DNA of 64,000 nucleotides from Sphingomonas natans (GTDB taxonomy: Bacteria > Pseudomonadota > Alphaproteobacteria > Sphingomonadales > Sphingomonadaceae). Location: positions 1 to 64,000 of the forward strand of contig NZ_JAUOTP010000009.1 in NCBI RefSeq assembly GCF_030546695.1, given 5' to 3'. Below, in pieces: positions 39,766-48,161 of this stretch (positions are counted from its first letter, which is position 1; each line of letters begins with the position of its first letter). A program made the translations under genes and the position numbers. The notes below the pieces were generated by a model, which worked only from the letters and a program-made list of their open reading frames with translations, did not search any database and was not told the origin of the DNA.

Positions 39766-40430
39766 AAAGCGAGGATTGGTGTGAAGCTGCGAACTGCGTC
39801 GAGCCTGTCATTGGCCAGCCAGTCGTCGTGCTGCACCCAAGCGTGAGCCCGAAAAGGGTGCAGCTGGACACCGATGAGCAGATCGGGGCGAAGACCCTGC
39901 ATAGCGAGACGCCGTGCCATCGCGAGCGAACGCGGCAGGCATCGATCCAGCGGAGATGTGACGAGCGTGAGCATCTCGAACGCGGCGGCCGTTTTTTGAA
40001 GTGCTCCGTTTGTTCTTGATTGCCCCGATGCGCTGCTCTTGAGATCCGTGAATGCTCGCAAACTCCGGTCCAGCGCCCCTGCGCGGGTCAAAAGCGTCGC
40101 ACGCGCTAACGCCCATGCCGCGCCAGACAGATCGAACGAAGTGGGTCGCGCGAGCTTGATATCGAGCAGACTGCGCGTCGCTGCAGGTGGGGCCTCGCAG
40201 GGGCGGGGCGCCATGGAACTGCCGGATGGCACCAACAGCCCTTCGCGGATCATGCCAGCAATCGCATCCTGATCATGCTCGCCTAGCGGCTCGGATGCGG
40301 TGACCAGCCGAGCGAAGGCGAACTCGGCAGCGGGCTTCAGGCAGAAATAGCGATCATCCGTCACATCCAGAAACAGGATTCGCTTACCAATGCGACAGAA
40401 AGAGAGCCCCCTACGCAATTTGAGTCCCAT
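39762..40430 (-). CDS. Lasso-peptide B protein, fused recognition and leader-peptidase domains
   Basis: This 222-aa protein joins a PqqD-like recognition element (residues about 1-75, with 'RILFLDVTDDRYFCLKP') and a transglutaminase-like cysteine protease (residues about 100-222). The protease residues visible are Cys164 in 'DRCLPRSLAMARRL', His196 in 'RAHAWVQ' and an acidic run near 202-211. It binds the precursor leader and removes it after the conserved Thr at -2. The ATG at 40430 with CAGGAG upstream is chosen over earlier in-frame starts, which would lie inside the precursor gene. In proteobacterial clusters the B functions are usually fused as here. Confidence 0.92.
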   Translation of the reverse strand: MGLKLRRGLSFCRIGKRILFLDVTDDRYFCLKPAAEFAFARLVTASEPLGEHDQDAIAGMIREGLLVPSGSSMAPRPCEAPPAATRSLLDIKLARPTSFDLSGAAWALARATLLTRAGALDRSLRAFTDLKSSASGQSRTNGALQKTAAAFEMLTLVTSPLDRCLPRSLAMARRLAMQGLRPDLLIGVQLHPFRAHAWVQHDDWLANDRLDAVRSFTPILAL

Positions 40431-40453
40431 TGCGACCACTCCTGACGGAAGAA

Positions 40454-40480
40454 TGGCGCGCGGTAAGAAACCGCGCGCCA
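40454..40480 (-). terminator. Hairpin between lasso precursor and B genes
   Basis: The minus strand has an 11-bp perfect stem TGGCGCGCGGT with loop TTCTT and then TTCTT downstream. It lies 5-32 nt after the precursor stop and before the B ribosome site. Similar hairpins in other lasso clusters raise precursor over enzyme mRNA, by termination or by protecting the 3' end. Which applies here is not shown. Confidence 0.75.
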
Positions 40481-40485
40481 CCTGA

Positions 40486-40605
40486 TTAGTCGTCAGAAAG
40501 ACCGGGGCCATTCTGACCGAGAGCATCGTCCTTGCTGATGCCGACGGGACCCTTGGTCGCCACACTGGCGGCGCCAAGATCGATGATTGAATCGTCGCGA
40601 TCCAT
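40486..40605 (-). CDS. Lasso-peptide precursor, sphingonodin-like core
   Basis: This 39-aa peptide has a leader of 18 residues, MDRDDSIIDLGAASVATK, with the conserved Thr at position -2. The 21-residue core starts GPVGISKDD and goes on ALGQNGPGLSDD. Gly1 can form the lactam with Asp8 or Asp9. The core aligns, as I recall it, with sphingonodin I (GP.GI..D..LG.N..GLSDD), where Asp8 closes the ring, so an 8-residue ring is favoured. AGGAAA stands 8 nt before the ATG. The B and C genes follow on the same strand. Confidence 0.93.
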   Translation of the reverse strand: MDRDDSIIDLGAASVATKGPVGISKDDALGQNGPGLSDD

Positions 40606-40687
40606 GACAGTTTCCTTTCGAGATGCCGCTTGATTACGGCTGCCCGAAGCTATGTCAGGACGTCTCATATCCGAATTTAATATGCTG

Positions 40688-40693
40688 ATTATA
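40688..40693 (-). promoter_or_regulatory. Possible -10 box upstream of the lasso precursor
   Basis: A TATAAT on the minus strand lies about 83 nt upstream of the precursor ATG, in the most A+T-rich part of this spacer. No convincing -35 box at the usual spacing was found, so a sigma-70-type or alternative promoter remains open. Confidence 0.35.
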
Positions 40694-40877
40694 TTGGGAT
40701 TGTATCGCCGGCGAGGCCGGCCAATCGAGTGGCTGCCGCTTAGTCTGCGCGCCTCATTACGAGCGGACAGACAAGCAATCGATATTGGCCCAACCACGGC
40801 TCTCGTCTCGCGGTGGTCATTCGACGACGCCCGCGCCGGCAAGCGTCGCTTTTGACCGGAGATAGATTCTGCGGGCG

Positions 40878-41108
40878 CTACGTCTGCTTCGTGACTCCGC
40901 GACTCTCCAGTTCGGCCTCAAGCTCCGTGGCAAGCCGGGTTAGTATCGCGGCGGTCGGTGCCGGTGTCACCGCGATCTCGCGCCACGCATATGCCAGGAG
41001 GTCCGTCCAATGCGCGACGGTCTGTGGATATACCGGCCGGCCTCGGTGCCGCCGAGCGCTCTGAAGCGCCCCCTCGAGATTGGTTTGCAGCGACCCATCG
41101 AGCTTCAC
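40878..41108 (-). CDS. Hypothetical small protein
   Basis: A 76-aa reading from a GTG at 41108: 'VAHWTDLLAYAWREIAVTP' and 'AAILTRLATELEAELESRG' suggest two amphipathic helices. The composition looks like a real protein, but I do not recognise a family. A GAAGGG lies about 10 nt upstream of the start. It lies upstream of the lasso precursor and on the same strand, with a 272-nt gap. Confidence 0.4.
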   Translation of the reverse strand: MKLDGSLQTNLEGALQSARRHRGRPVYPQTVAHWTDLLAYAWREIAVTPAPTAAILTRLATELEAELESRGVTKQT

Positions 41109-41902
41109 ACGGCCGACCCTTCATTCTTTCTTGAGCCATAAACGCGCTCGACCAAAAAGCGCCCCAAAGTTTGTTAGGACGCCAGCATTCACCTTTGAAA
41201 ACAGGGCTCAGTTTCCAAGCGTGATGGCCGGTCGTACCACCACATCGCAGGATCAATCCACCAGGGGAAACGTCAGTCAGGATCGGCACGGGTGGCTGAT
41301 ATTGCTGCTACCGGGGCAACAACGCCCTGCTGATGCGTATGATCTTGTTCGCCAGCGCGACGATGGCACGTTCCCTTTGGGATCGCGTTCGTTCCTGCCC
41401 TCGAAGGCGAATATGGCCGGGTCAATCCGAGGCCAAATGCCCGCATCCTGATTGAGCGACTGCCCGGCTGGATCGTCGCTTATGCCGATGCGCATCCGCA
41501 TGAAATTCTACGCCATCGAGCACCGGGTACGTTTTTCGCGAAAACCAACCAAAAAAGCCTCCGCGCCCTGTCAGGGATAAAGGCGCCAATGACGAATCTA
41601 AAGACTACTGCCTCAAGCAGTGGGAGCAGCGCCTGTACATTCCCACGACATCATCAATTCGCAATGCTGCACGGCAGCATAACAACACGCGCTATCCCGT
41701 GAAATAGGTGAATATACTTCAAAGGTGTATCACGCCCATAGCGCTTATGGTAAATTGACCCGATTCCGGGGGAAGTGCCGAGTCGAATTCTTTCCGCGTG
41801 AATCTTATGGTCGCTTGCTCCGCCGGTGCTGAGCCGGCCTGGATGGCCGTGCCGTCGGAGCATGTCTGAACGCCTTCCAACCGCTTTAGGGAGTTTGCAG
41901 TC
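41109..41902. other. Intergenic stretch with decayed readings
   Basis: About 790 nt show no supported gene; the longer readings on both strands have no known motif. AGGGAG before the metalloprotease ATG lies at the right end. Confidence 0.45.
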
Positions 41903-43363
41903 ATGACCGACATGATCGAAGACCCTGTGCTGCCGGCCGCGTTCGTGCCTACGCCGACGCGCGAATTCAATGCCGCATCCGCCAATCGCAGTGCCGCGCG
42001 CCAGCTCATCCGGCCCGCGCTCAAGCTGGTCCGTTCGACCGACGATAAATCCGCCGCCGGTCCGGCGATCCCGATCCCCATACCGCCGTTGCCGATCGCA
42101 TTCGGATCGCGCGCCTTGATCTACAAGCAGGATCCGAGCGTTACAGAGATTGGGTTGCGCCGAGTATTGCTGCGCGGACTGTTTGGGATTGGTCCGAGCA
42201 ACAACAGGATCCATCTCGCGGGCGTGCCGCCGGTCGCCCCGAATAGCATGAACGATTTCGTTCAGGCGCCCGACACCGCGGCGTTCGATGCGGTCCATAC
42301 CTTCTCGATCGTTCATCTCGCGCTGACGATGTGCCAGCGCGCGGTCGGCGCAGTGATCAAGTGGCAGTGGAACAGCGGCGCCAACACCGATCCGATCAAG
42401 GTCTTCCCGCACGCCGGCGTGACAATGAACGCATTCTACAGTCGCAACGAAAAAGCGCTGAAATTCTTCTTTTTTAACAAGCCGGGCGCGCCGACGCCGG
42501 CGCCAGTGATTTTCACCTGCCGCTCGCTCGACATCGTCGCACACGAATGCGGTCACGCCGTACTCGATTCGCTCAAGCCCGGTTGGCTCAGCGGCACCGG
42601 CAACCCGCAGACCGGCGCGCTGCACGAATCGTTCGGCGATCTGGTCGCGATCTTCCTCGCGCTCTCGCAGCTCGACCAGGCCGAGGCCTTGATCGTCCAG
42701 ACCAAAGGCAATCTCCACAACAAGAATTTTCTGTCTGACTTGGCCGAGCAGTTCGGGCTCGCGCTCGGCCGCGACAATGGGCTGCGCAATGCCGATAATG
42801 ACAAGAAACTAAGCCAGGTGACGAGCGAGGTCCACGATTTGAGCCAAGTGTTCACCGGGGGAATTTACGACATACTCGCCGACATCTTCCTGCTTGAGCG
42901 CAACCTTGGCGTAACCGGCGAAGACGAGGCGCTCACGCTGGTCAAATGCGCCCAATATGTGTTCCGCCTGGTGCTGCGGGCGATCCACGCCGCGCCGGCA
43001 ACGAACGCGACCTTCGCCAATGTCGTCAACCAGATGCTGGTGATCGCGGCCGCGGACGGGAAGCCGGTCGGCTATCGCAACGCGATCCGCAACCAGTTTA
43101 CCGCGCGCGAAGTGGTGGTTTCCCCGACCCCGCTGACACAGGACGTGAGCGACGACGATGTCTTCGAAGCGGTCGACCATCCGTTTCTGACGGTCAAAGA
43201 GAATGGTCTCCAGGACCGTTCGGGTTGCTGTGGCACGATGCGGTTGCGCGAACATCAGTTCGACGAGCGATACCTTCAGGAGGAACTGGATGAACTCCAG
43301 GGCGGGATCGGCGGTGAGGACGATCCGCATCAGCAGTTCGATCATGCCGAGGCGGCCGAATGA
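41903..43363 (+). CDS. Gluzincin-type zinc metalloprotease (M4-like)
   Basis: This 486-aa protein has HECGH at residues 214-218 ('DIVAHECGHAVLDSLKP') and a third zinc ligand, Glu242, in 'GALHESFGDLVAIFLAL'. This is the gluzincin arrangement of thermolysin-like peptidases. There is no signal peptide; the N-terminal 150 residues may act as a propeptide, as in intracellular protealysin-like enzymes. The usual catalytic His segment is not obvious; 'DLSQVFTGGIYDILADIF' occupies the place. The C-terminus is acidic. AGGGAG stands upstream of the ATG. An emfourin-like gene lies 143 nt downstream and is likely in the same operon. Confidence 0.85.
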   Translation: MTDMIEDPVLPAAFVPTPTREFNAASANRSAARQLIRPALKLVRSTDDKSAAGPAIPIPIPPLPIAFGSRALIYKQDPSVTEIGLRRVLLRGLFGIGPSNNRIHLAGVPPVAPNSMNDFVQAPDTAAFDAVHTFSIVHLALTMCQRAVGAVIKWQWNSGANTDPIKVFPHAGVTMNAFYSRNEKALKFFFFNKPGAPTPAPVIFTCRSLDIVAHECGHAVLDSLKPGWLSGTGNPQTGALHESFGDLVAIFLALSQLDQAEALIVQTKGNLHNKNFLSDLAEQFGLALGRDNGLRNADNDKKLSQVTSEVHDLSQVFTGGIYDILADIFLLERNLGVTGEDEALTLVKCAQYVFRLVLRAIHAAPATNATFANVVNQMLVIAAADGKPVGYRNAIRNQFTAREVVVSPTPLTQDVSDDDVFEAVDHPFLTVKENGLQDRSGCCGTMRLREHQFDERYLQEELDELQGGIGGEDDPHQQFDHAEAAE

Positions 43364-43506
43364 GCGGCCGAGCGCGCGCCGCGCTTGCGCAGGGGCCCGC
43401 GCATCGGTCAGTATTTGGGTAATCGGATTCAGGGCCGGGCGCGCGGTGGCCGAGCGCTGCCGCGCCGCCCACTGCGATCACGGTCGAGGCCGCAAGTGAG
43501 GACAAC

Positions 43507-43851
43507 ATGACCGAGGGCTGCAGCAGACTGAAGGTAATGCAGGTTGGCGGCTACGCCGGCACCGTCGCCATGCCGCCGCTGATCGATCTCGACCGGACGC
43601 ATCTCGACGCAGCGGGCCGCGCGGCGATGGACGATGCGTGCCGTCGGCTGACCGCGGCGGCGCAGACAAAGGCAGCCGCGCCGGTAATCGGCGCCGATCT
43701 TGCCGGCTTTCGCGTCGAGATCGTCGGCGCGGGCGGCGCAATCCAAAGCTTCTCACTGCCAGGACCGGAGGCAACATCAGGCCTGACTGGCCAGACCGAC
43801 GTGCCGCTGCTGCTCGCGCCGTTGTTGGCGCTGTCGGGCGGCAGCGCCTGA
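43507..43851 (+). CDS. Emfourin-like M4 protease inhibitor
   Basis: This 114-aa protein has the pattern of emfourin (M4in), the inhibitor encoded beside protealysin-like proteases: a strand-rich N-terminus 'LKVMQVGGYAGTVAMPPLI', then 'AAMDDACRRLTAAAQTK', then 'FRVEIVGAGGAIQSFSLPG' and a hydrophobic end. Emfourins block the active site of their partner protease. GAGGACAAC precedes the ATG. The match is from overall pattern and gene context; no single residue is diagnostic. Confidence 0.7.
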   Translation: MTEGCSRLKVMQVGGYAGTVAMPPLIDLDRTHLDAAGRAAMDDACRRLTAAAQTKAAAPVIGADLAGFRVEIVGAGGAIQSFSLPGPEATSGLTGQTDVPLLLAPLLALSGGSA

Positions 43852-43869
43852 CAGCCCGATGCCAACGAC

Positions 43870-44330
43870 GATCCGAGCCAGGGTCGTCTTTTTTCGATAT
43901 CGCCGCCACGTGGCGACCGCGATTCCCGGCGATACGCCGAGTTCGATCAAAGGGTTCGCGCTCCTTTCCTGGACGGTCGCGATGCTGGAGGGGGCGTATC
44001 GCAGCGGCGCCCGGCCGGGGATCATCTGAAACGCTGGCGACGTTCCGGGTTCGGTTGTCACCCCGCTCCTCATCGAACCGGGCATCAAAGACTTCTTCCA
44101 GCCCGATCTGCTGATCGACAGCAAGACAGCAAGGATGTTGGGCACACCAAGGAGACGCCGGAGATCCTGCGGCTGGCGGCAGCGCGCGCAGGCTATGGCG
44201 GCCAAGAGAATGCATGCCTGCTCGTCGGCGACGACGCTGCCGAATGTCGGACCGCGGCAACGGCCGGACTGCGATCCGTGTCGCCGCCTTTGTTCGATGT
44301 GTCTGGAAGCCGACTGAAGCGGTCAGCATC
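43870..44330 (+). pseudogene. HAD-superfamily hydrolase relic
   Basis: One frame gives 'FALLSWTVAMLEGAYRSGAR' and, after a stop at 44029, 'PLLIEPGIKDFFQPDLLIDS'. A shift near 44130 leads to 'HTKETPEILRLAAARAGYGG' and 'LLVGDDAAECRTAATAGLRS'. The last block matches HAD motif IV (G-D-D...A-A-x-A-G). The stop and the frameshift show a broken gene; the N-terminal DxD motif is not found. Confidence 0.65.
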
Positions 44331-44715
44331 GGGGACTCGCCGCCGACAGGATAAGAGCATCGCGCCGGTGGACATGGTTTTTTCTTCAGAGCCTGCCATG
44401 AGGAAAGGCCGAGGCGCCAATGCGCACGGCGCGCATGTTGTGCTTATCAGCTCGTCCAACAAAACGAATTCTCGTTTCCGGTTTCGCAATCAAATACCGG
44501 AACTCCCAACTTCACGCGGACCCAGACTTAACGACCGCGGGAACTCAGCTATCCTCGAGCCGACACACACGCTGATCGTGCATGGGCGCGGTACGCGCCG
44601 CCCCCCATCATAGTCATGCCGCTGAGCTCGTTTACCGATCCGTTACATGACGGATGGATTGCCGAATCCTTCGGCTAGGATATAGTATAGCTAACCGTCG
44701 ACACGGAGGTCAGCC
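44331..44715. other. Upstream region of the GDSL hydrolase gene
   Basis: About 385 nt hold no gene. TATAGTATA near 44686-44694 could be a -10 region for the gene at 44716, and CGGAGG at 44704-44709 is its ribosome site. Confidence 0.5.
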
Positions 44716-45717
44716 ATGGTCGCTTTGTTGCGCAATATTGCCTGCTTCGTCCTGCTGGCCGCAGGATCCGTCTCACCCGCATCGGCAGCGAGCTATCCCG
44801 GCCTCTACGTGTTCGGCGACAGCCTCGTCGATGTCGGCAATGCCTTTTACGGCTCGAACGGCACCCAGGCGAACCCCGTTAACGGTTATTCCGACCTTCG
44901 CTTCACCAACGGTTTAAATTTCGCGGATTATCTCGCTCAGGCCGTTGGCGCGCCCGCGCTGCAACCTGCGTTTTTAGGCGGGACCGGCGTAGCGGTCGGC
45001 GGATCGACCGCGCAATTCAGCGATCCGCTCGACCAGAATATCAGCTTTCTGGAGCAGATCGCCTATCTCACCAATTTCGTCGCGCCGTCGATATCCAACG
45101 ATGCGTTGGTGCTCGTCACGTTCGGCGGCAACGACGTGCGCAACACGATCGGGACCGCGGGACCGGTCGACTTCAAAATGTCTGGCGACGATTTCGCGAC
45201 CGGGCTGGCGGCGCTCTATGGGCTCGGTGCGCGCAATTTCGTGATCACTGGATCGCCCGACATAGGGCTTTTGCCGATCTCGATCGCCACGGCGGGGGCG
45301 ATCCCGGATCGGCTGGCCGAACTGACGGCTCGCTCCGAGGACATCAGCGCGCTGTTCGAGGCGAAGAGCGGCGGCCTCGCGGTACTGCCGGGCGCGAACG
45401 TGACCTTCTTCGATCTGTTCGCCTACGAACATGCGCTGCTGGCCGACCCGACCGTCTTCGGCCTGCCTTCCACGCTTGATTCGACCGCGCCCTGCCAGAT
45501 CGTGGGTGGCGGCTCTCCGCAGACCGCCAATTGCACCAACTCACTCTATTTCGATCCCGTTCATCCCACCACGCAGGTCCACCAAGCGATCGCCAACGCA
45601 ATCATCGCGGAACTGGGTGCGGTCCCCGAACCGGCGACGTGGATGACGATGATCCTCGGCTTCGGCGTGGTCGGCTTCGTGCTGCGCCAGCGCGGATCGG
45701 TAATCGCGCTCGGCTAA
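44716..45717 (+). CDS. GDSL/SGNH hydrolase with PEP-CTERM sorting signal
   Basis: This 333-aa secreted esterase or lipase has a signal peptide ending 'SPASAAS', block I 'VFGDSLVDVGNAFYGSNG' (nucleophile Ser), block III 'VTFGGNDVRNTIG' and block V 'FDPVHPTTQVHQAI' (Asp and His). The C-terminal 26 residues, 'VPEPATWMTMILGFG' followed by a hydrophobic span and RQRG, form a PEP-CTERM signal for exosortase processing. That type (PEPATW...GFG) is typical of sphingomonads. The substrate is unknown. The exosortase is not in this window. Confidence 0.9.
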   Translation: MVALLRNIACFVLLAAGSVSPASAASYPGLYVFGDSLVDVGNAFYGSNGTQANPVNGYSDLRFTNGLNFADYLAQAVGAPALQPAFLGGTGVAVGGSTAQFSDPLDQNISFLEQIAYLTNFVAPSISNDALVLVTFGGNDVRNTIGTAGPVDFKMSGDDFATGLAALYGLGARNFVITGSPDIGLLPISIATAGAIPDRLAELTARSEDISALFEAKSGGLAVLPGANVTFFDLFAYEHALLADPTVFGLPSTLDSTAPCQIVGGGSPQTANCTNSLYFDPVHPTTQVHQAIANAIIAELGAVPEPATWMTMILGFGVVGFVLRQRGSVIALG

Positions 45718-46364
45718 CCACAAGCCCCGTCGCTGCGGGTGATGCCGACCAGCGCAGCGCCGACCAGTCGGCGCGTGCTCTCTGGCCTTCTCCCTAGCGC
45801 ACGTCTCGCGATCGACGATCGCACTCACGAGGCGATCCGTCGGCAGGGTTTAGTATCAGATGGTCGATGCAAAAGTCCGTGTCGCGCGCTCGGGCCCTAT
45901 TCAGCCGGCAGCGTATGCGAAGCAAGCTGCTCGACGTCTTCGTCGACCACCCGCGTTGCTGGCGGCGCCTCGACGACGCTGTGACTTTCGACGCGCCGGG
46001 GCGAGCGCTGCACGCGACTGGCATTGACCGACGAAGTTGCGACCGGACGGACCGCGTTAGACTCGTAATCTATGCGGAGAGACTTGGAGGCGCAGGCCAA
46101 CCGATGAACGAGGCATAATCGGGCCCCGCCTTTGCGTGGGCGGCGGCGACCAATTGAATTATTGCCGGTAATCGGGAGAAAATGGCGGCATATCACCAGC
46201 GTAAAGAATTAGTGAGAGTGACGTCATTTATTACTGAGAGACGGCGTTGATCAAAAATGCAGGTTTGACGGAGTCTTTCTGTTAAACCCCCTCTGGAACC
46301 GATCGACCATTCAGGATATTTTTCGAGATACCCCTTAAGGGGGCAGGATAAACAGGAGTGGATC
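45718..46364. other. Spacer with no supported gene
   Basis: About 650 nt carry only short, mutually overlapping readings on both strands. AGGAG at the right end belongs to the small gene at 46365. Confidence 0.45.
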
Positions 46365-46553
46365 ATGCCGAATAGTAGCGGAGATCAAGGCGGGACCAAG
46401 GGTTCCGGCCAGCAACAAGACCGTAACCAACAGGCCGATCGCCAGCAAAATCAGCAGAATCGCGATCAGAGCGAGCGCGATCCAAAGAAGACGGACGCGG
46501 GCAATCGCGACAAGCAGCAAGGTCAGCAAGGCGGCGACGCCCCCAACCGTTGA
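46365..46553 (+). CDS. Small glutamine/asparagine-rich hydrophilic protein
   Basis: This 62-aa protein is almost wholly Q, N, D, K, R and G, with no hydrophobic stretch: 'QQQDRNQQADRQQNQQNRD'. It is likely disordered. AGGAG 7 nt before the ATG supports translation. I know no matching family; similar small hydrophilic proteins in other bacteria are often stress-related, but that is only an analogy here. There is no obvious partner gene. Confidence 0.55.
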   Translation: MPNSSGDQGGTKGSGQQQDRNQQADRQQNQQNRDQSERDPKKTDAGNRDKQQGQQGGDAPNR

Positions 46554-47125
46554 ACTTGGCTATGACCTGAAATACCGGGGCCGCTCTGCGGCTCCGGCTT
46601 TCAGAGGGGGAAAGCGGCGCGTTGCGAGACGCCAGCCAGCGCGCTCTCGATGAGGTCGGCTGGTTGCTGTTACGCAAGTCGAGACTGGGCTCGGGCTCTG
46701 CAGTCCGTATTTGCTCGGTCGGCCATTAAGGTCGGCGTCGATGACGGCCAAGCATTGATCCTATCGATGGATCCAATCCCCAATATTAGGTTTCGCTGCT
46801 GATCTTCTTTTTAAGGCTTGGGCAGCCAGAACGTGCGCCGCTGAGCCACGCCAGGGAGTGCCCACCGTTTCGGCGCTCTAGGACCATCTGGTTGCCGATC
46901 TCGCACGCGCGTTTCCGCGGAAACGTTCGTGGCATAGGCTGATGAGCCGGACACGCCGCCCTCATATGCGTGTCTAAAGTCTTCCTGCCGATGCGGCCAG
47001 GGAAACAATTGCAATGGCCGTCCGATAACGCCCCATTCTGCAAAGCATCTTCCTCAAGCGCGATACGGTGAGAGACACTTTATCTGGGTTATTGTGGTGT
47101 AATGAAATATCTGTAGCCTAAGCCG
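46554..47125. other. Spacer with no supported gene
   Basis: About 570 nt hold nothing that can be supported on either strand. Confidence 0.45.
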
Positions 47126-47392
47126 ATGCCAATATATCGCTTTCACGTGCTCAATGACACCTCCTATCAGGAGGATGAGGTTGGCGTTGACTTGGATGGG
47201 CCGGACGCGGCGGATCGCTATGCCAGACTGGCGATAGCGGATATCACTTCGGACGAGCTGAAGCAGGGGCGGAGCCCGATTCATCTTACGATCAGCGTCG
47301 AAAGCGCCGCAGGCGAACTTGTTGCGCGCTACCGCTTGGTTACGTCTCTCGAGGTAGGAAAGTCGCCGTTCGACGGCGGGCTGGTTGGCTGA
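47126..47392 (+). CDS. DUF6894-like small protein
   Basis: This 88-aa protein begins 'MPIYRFHVLNDTSYQEDEVG' and continues with 'DAADRYARLAIADITSDEL' and 'IHLTISVESAAGELVARYR'. This is the DUF6894 pattern, a small alpha/beta domain frequent in alphaproteobacteria with no known activity. It is single, with ordinary length. Confidence 0.7.
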   Translation: MPIYRFHVLNDTSYQEDEVGVDLDGPDAADRYARLAIADITSDELKQGRSPIHLTISVESAAGELVARYRLVTSLEVGKSPFDGGLVG

Positions 47393-47852
47393 GCTTTGTC
47401 TCGGTTTAAGACTATGCCGACGCATTGGTCGTCGCCGTCCTCGAGGGTGTTGCGAATAACTACCCCACGACTTCCGCGACCAAGATAAGCTCGTATGGCC
47501 TTCCCAGCTTGGTCGCGATGCGGGCGCAGGCGTGATGCTTGTTCGAGACCGATGGAGCGAGACTTATATCCGATGCGATGGGCAGGGTTGAAACGGATCT
47601 TTTGATAAGCCCTGCCGGCGAATAGCACGATAAAATGGGGACGCTCTGAGTGTCTGAAGGGGATCTATACCCTGTATGGGGCATTCGCACCCTAGGGCGC
47701 CTTGCTCCGCGCCCCTTGCGCGCTGCGCGCCGGGGCAGCAACGCCCCACCCGAGGTCGCGATCCGGGTCTTTTGATCAACGATTCAAAGGGCTTGGTCAA
47801 ATGGCGCGGCTCTTGCTCCTCTGCTGTCCGACCCTATTGTAGCCGAGGGAGC
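47393..47852. other. Spacer upstream of the injection-system genes
   Basis: No gene seen. A strongly G+C-rich stretch with inverted parts at 47693-47750 lies here (for example GGGCGCCTTGCTCCGCGCCC near its left). It could be a terminator or a control hairpin for the operon that follows. Confidence 0.4.
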
Positions 47853-48113
47853 GTGCGTGAGGTTGAGCCCGCCAATCAAGCGGTGGTCGAGGCGATCCGG
47901 AGCCACTTGCGGCGTTTTCCGGACGCCAGCGACACGCCGCGCGGAGTCCAGGAGTGGTGGCTGCCCGCGCCGCTTAGCGGTTGTCCGCTGCCCGAAATCA
48001 CGCAGACGCTGTGGCGCATGGTCGCAGACGGCCAGCTCGTCGCTACCCGCTTGGTCAACGGCACGTTCGTGTTTGCGCTCAATCCGTCCGCGCATCCTTT
48101 CGCACGGGAGTGA
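47853..48113 (+). CDS. Small winged-helix-like protein at the head of the eCIS operon
   Basis: This 86-aa reading starts at a GTG at 47853 and includes 'VVEAIRSHLRRFPDASDTPR', 'VQEWWLPAPLSGCPLPEIT' and 'LWRMVADGQLVATRLVNGT'. Helix-helix-wing arrangement suggests a winged helix. A GAGGGA is only 2 nt before the GTG, so the exact start is open; the reading is open farther left. The sheath gene begins 48 nt downstream, so it is co-transcribed. It may regulate the injection system or belong to it; there is no direct evidence. Confidence 0.55.
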   Translation: MREVEPANQAVVEAIRSHLRRFPDASDTPRGVQEWWLPAPLSGCPLPEITQTLWRMVADGQLVATRLVNGTFVFALNPSAHPFARE

Positions 48114-48161
48114 AGCCACTCTCGTCATCGTCCGCAACCTGCCCAGCAAAGGGGGCACGCC

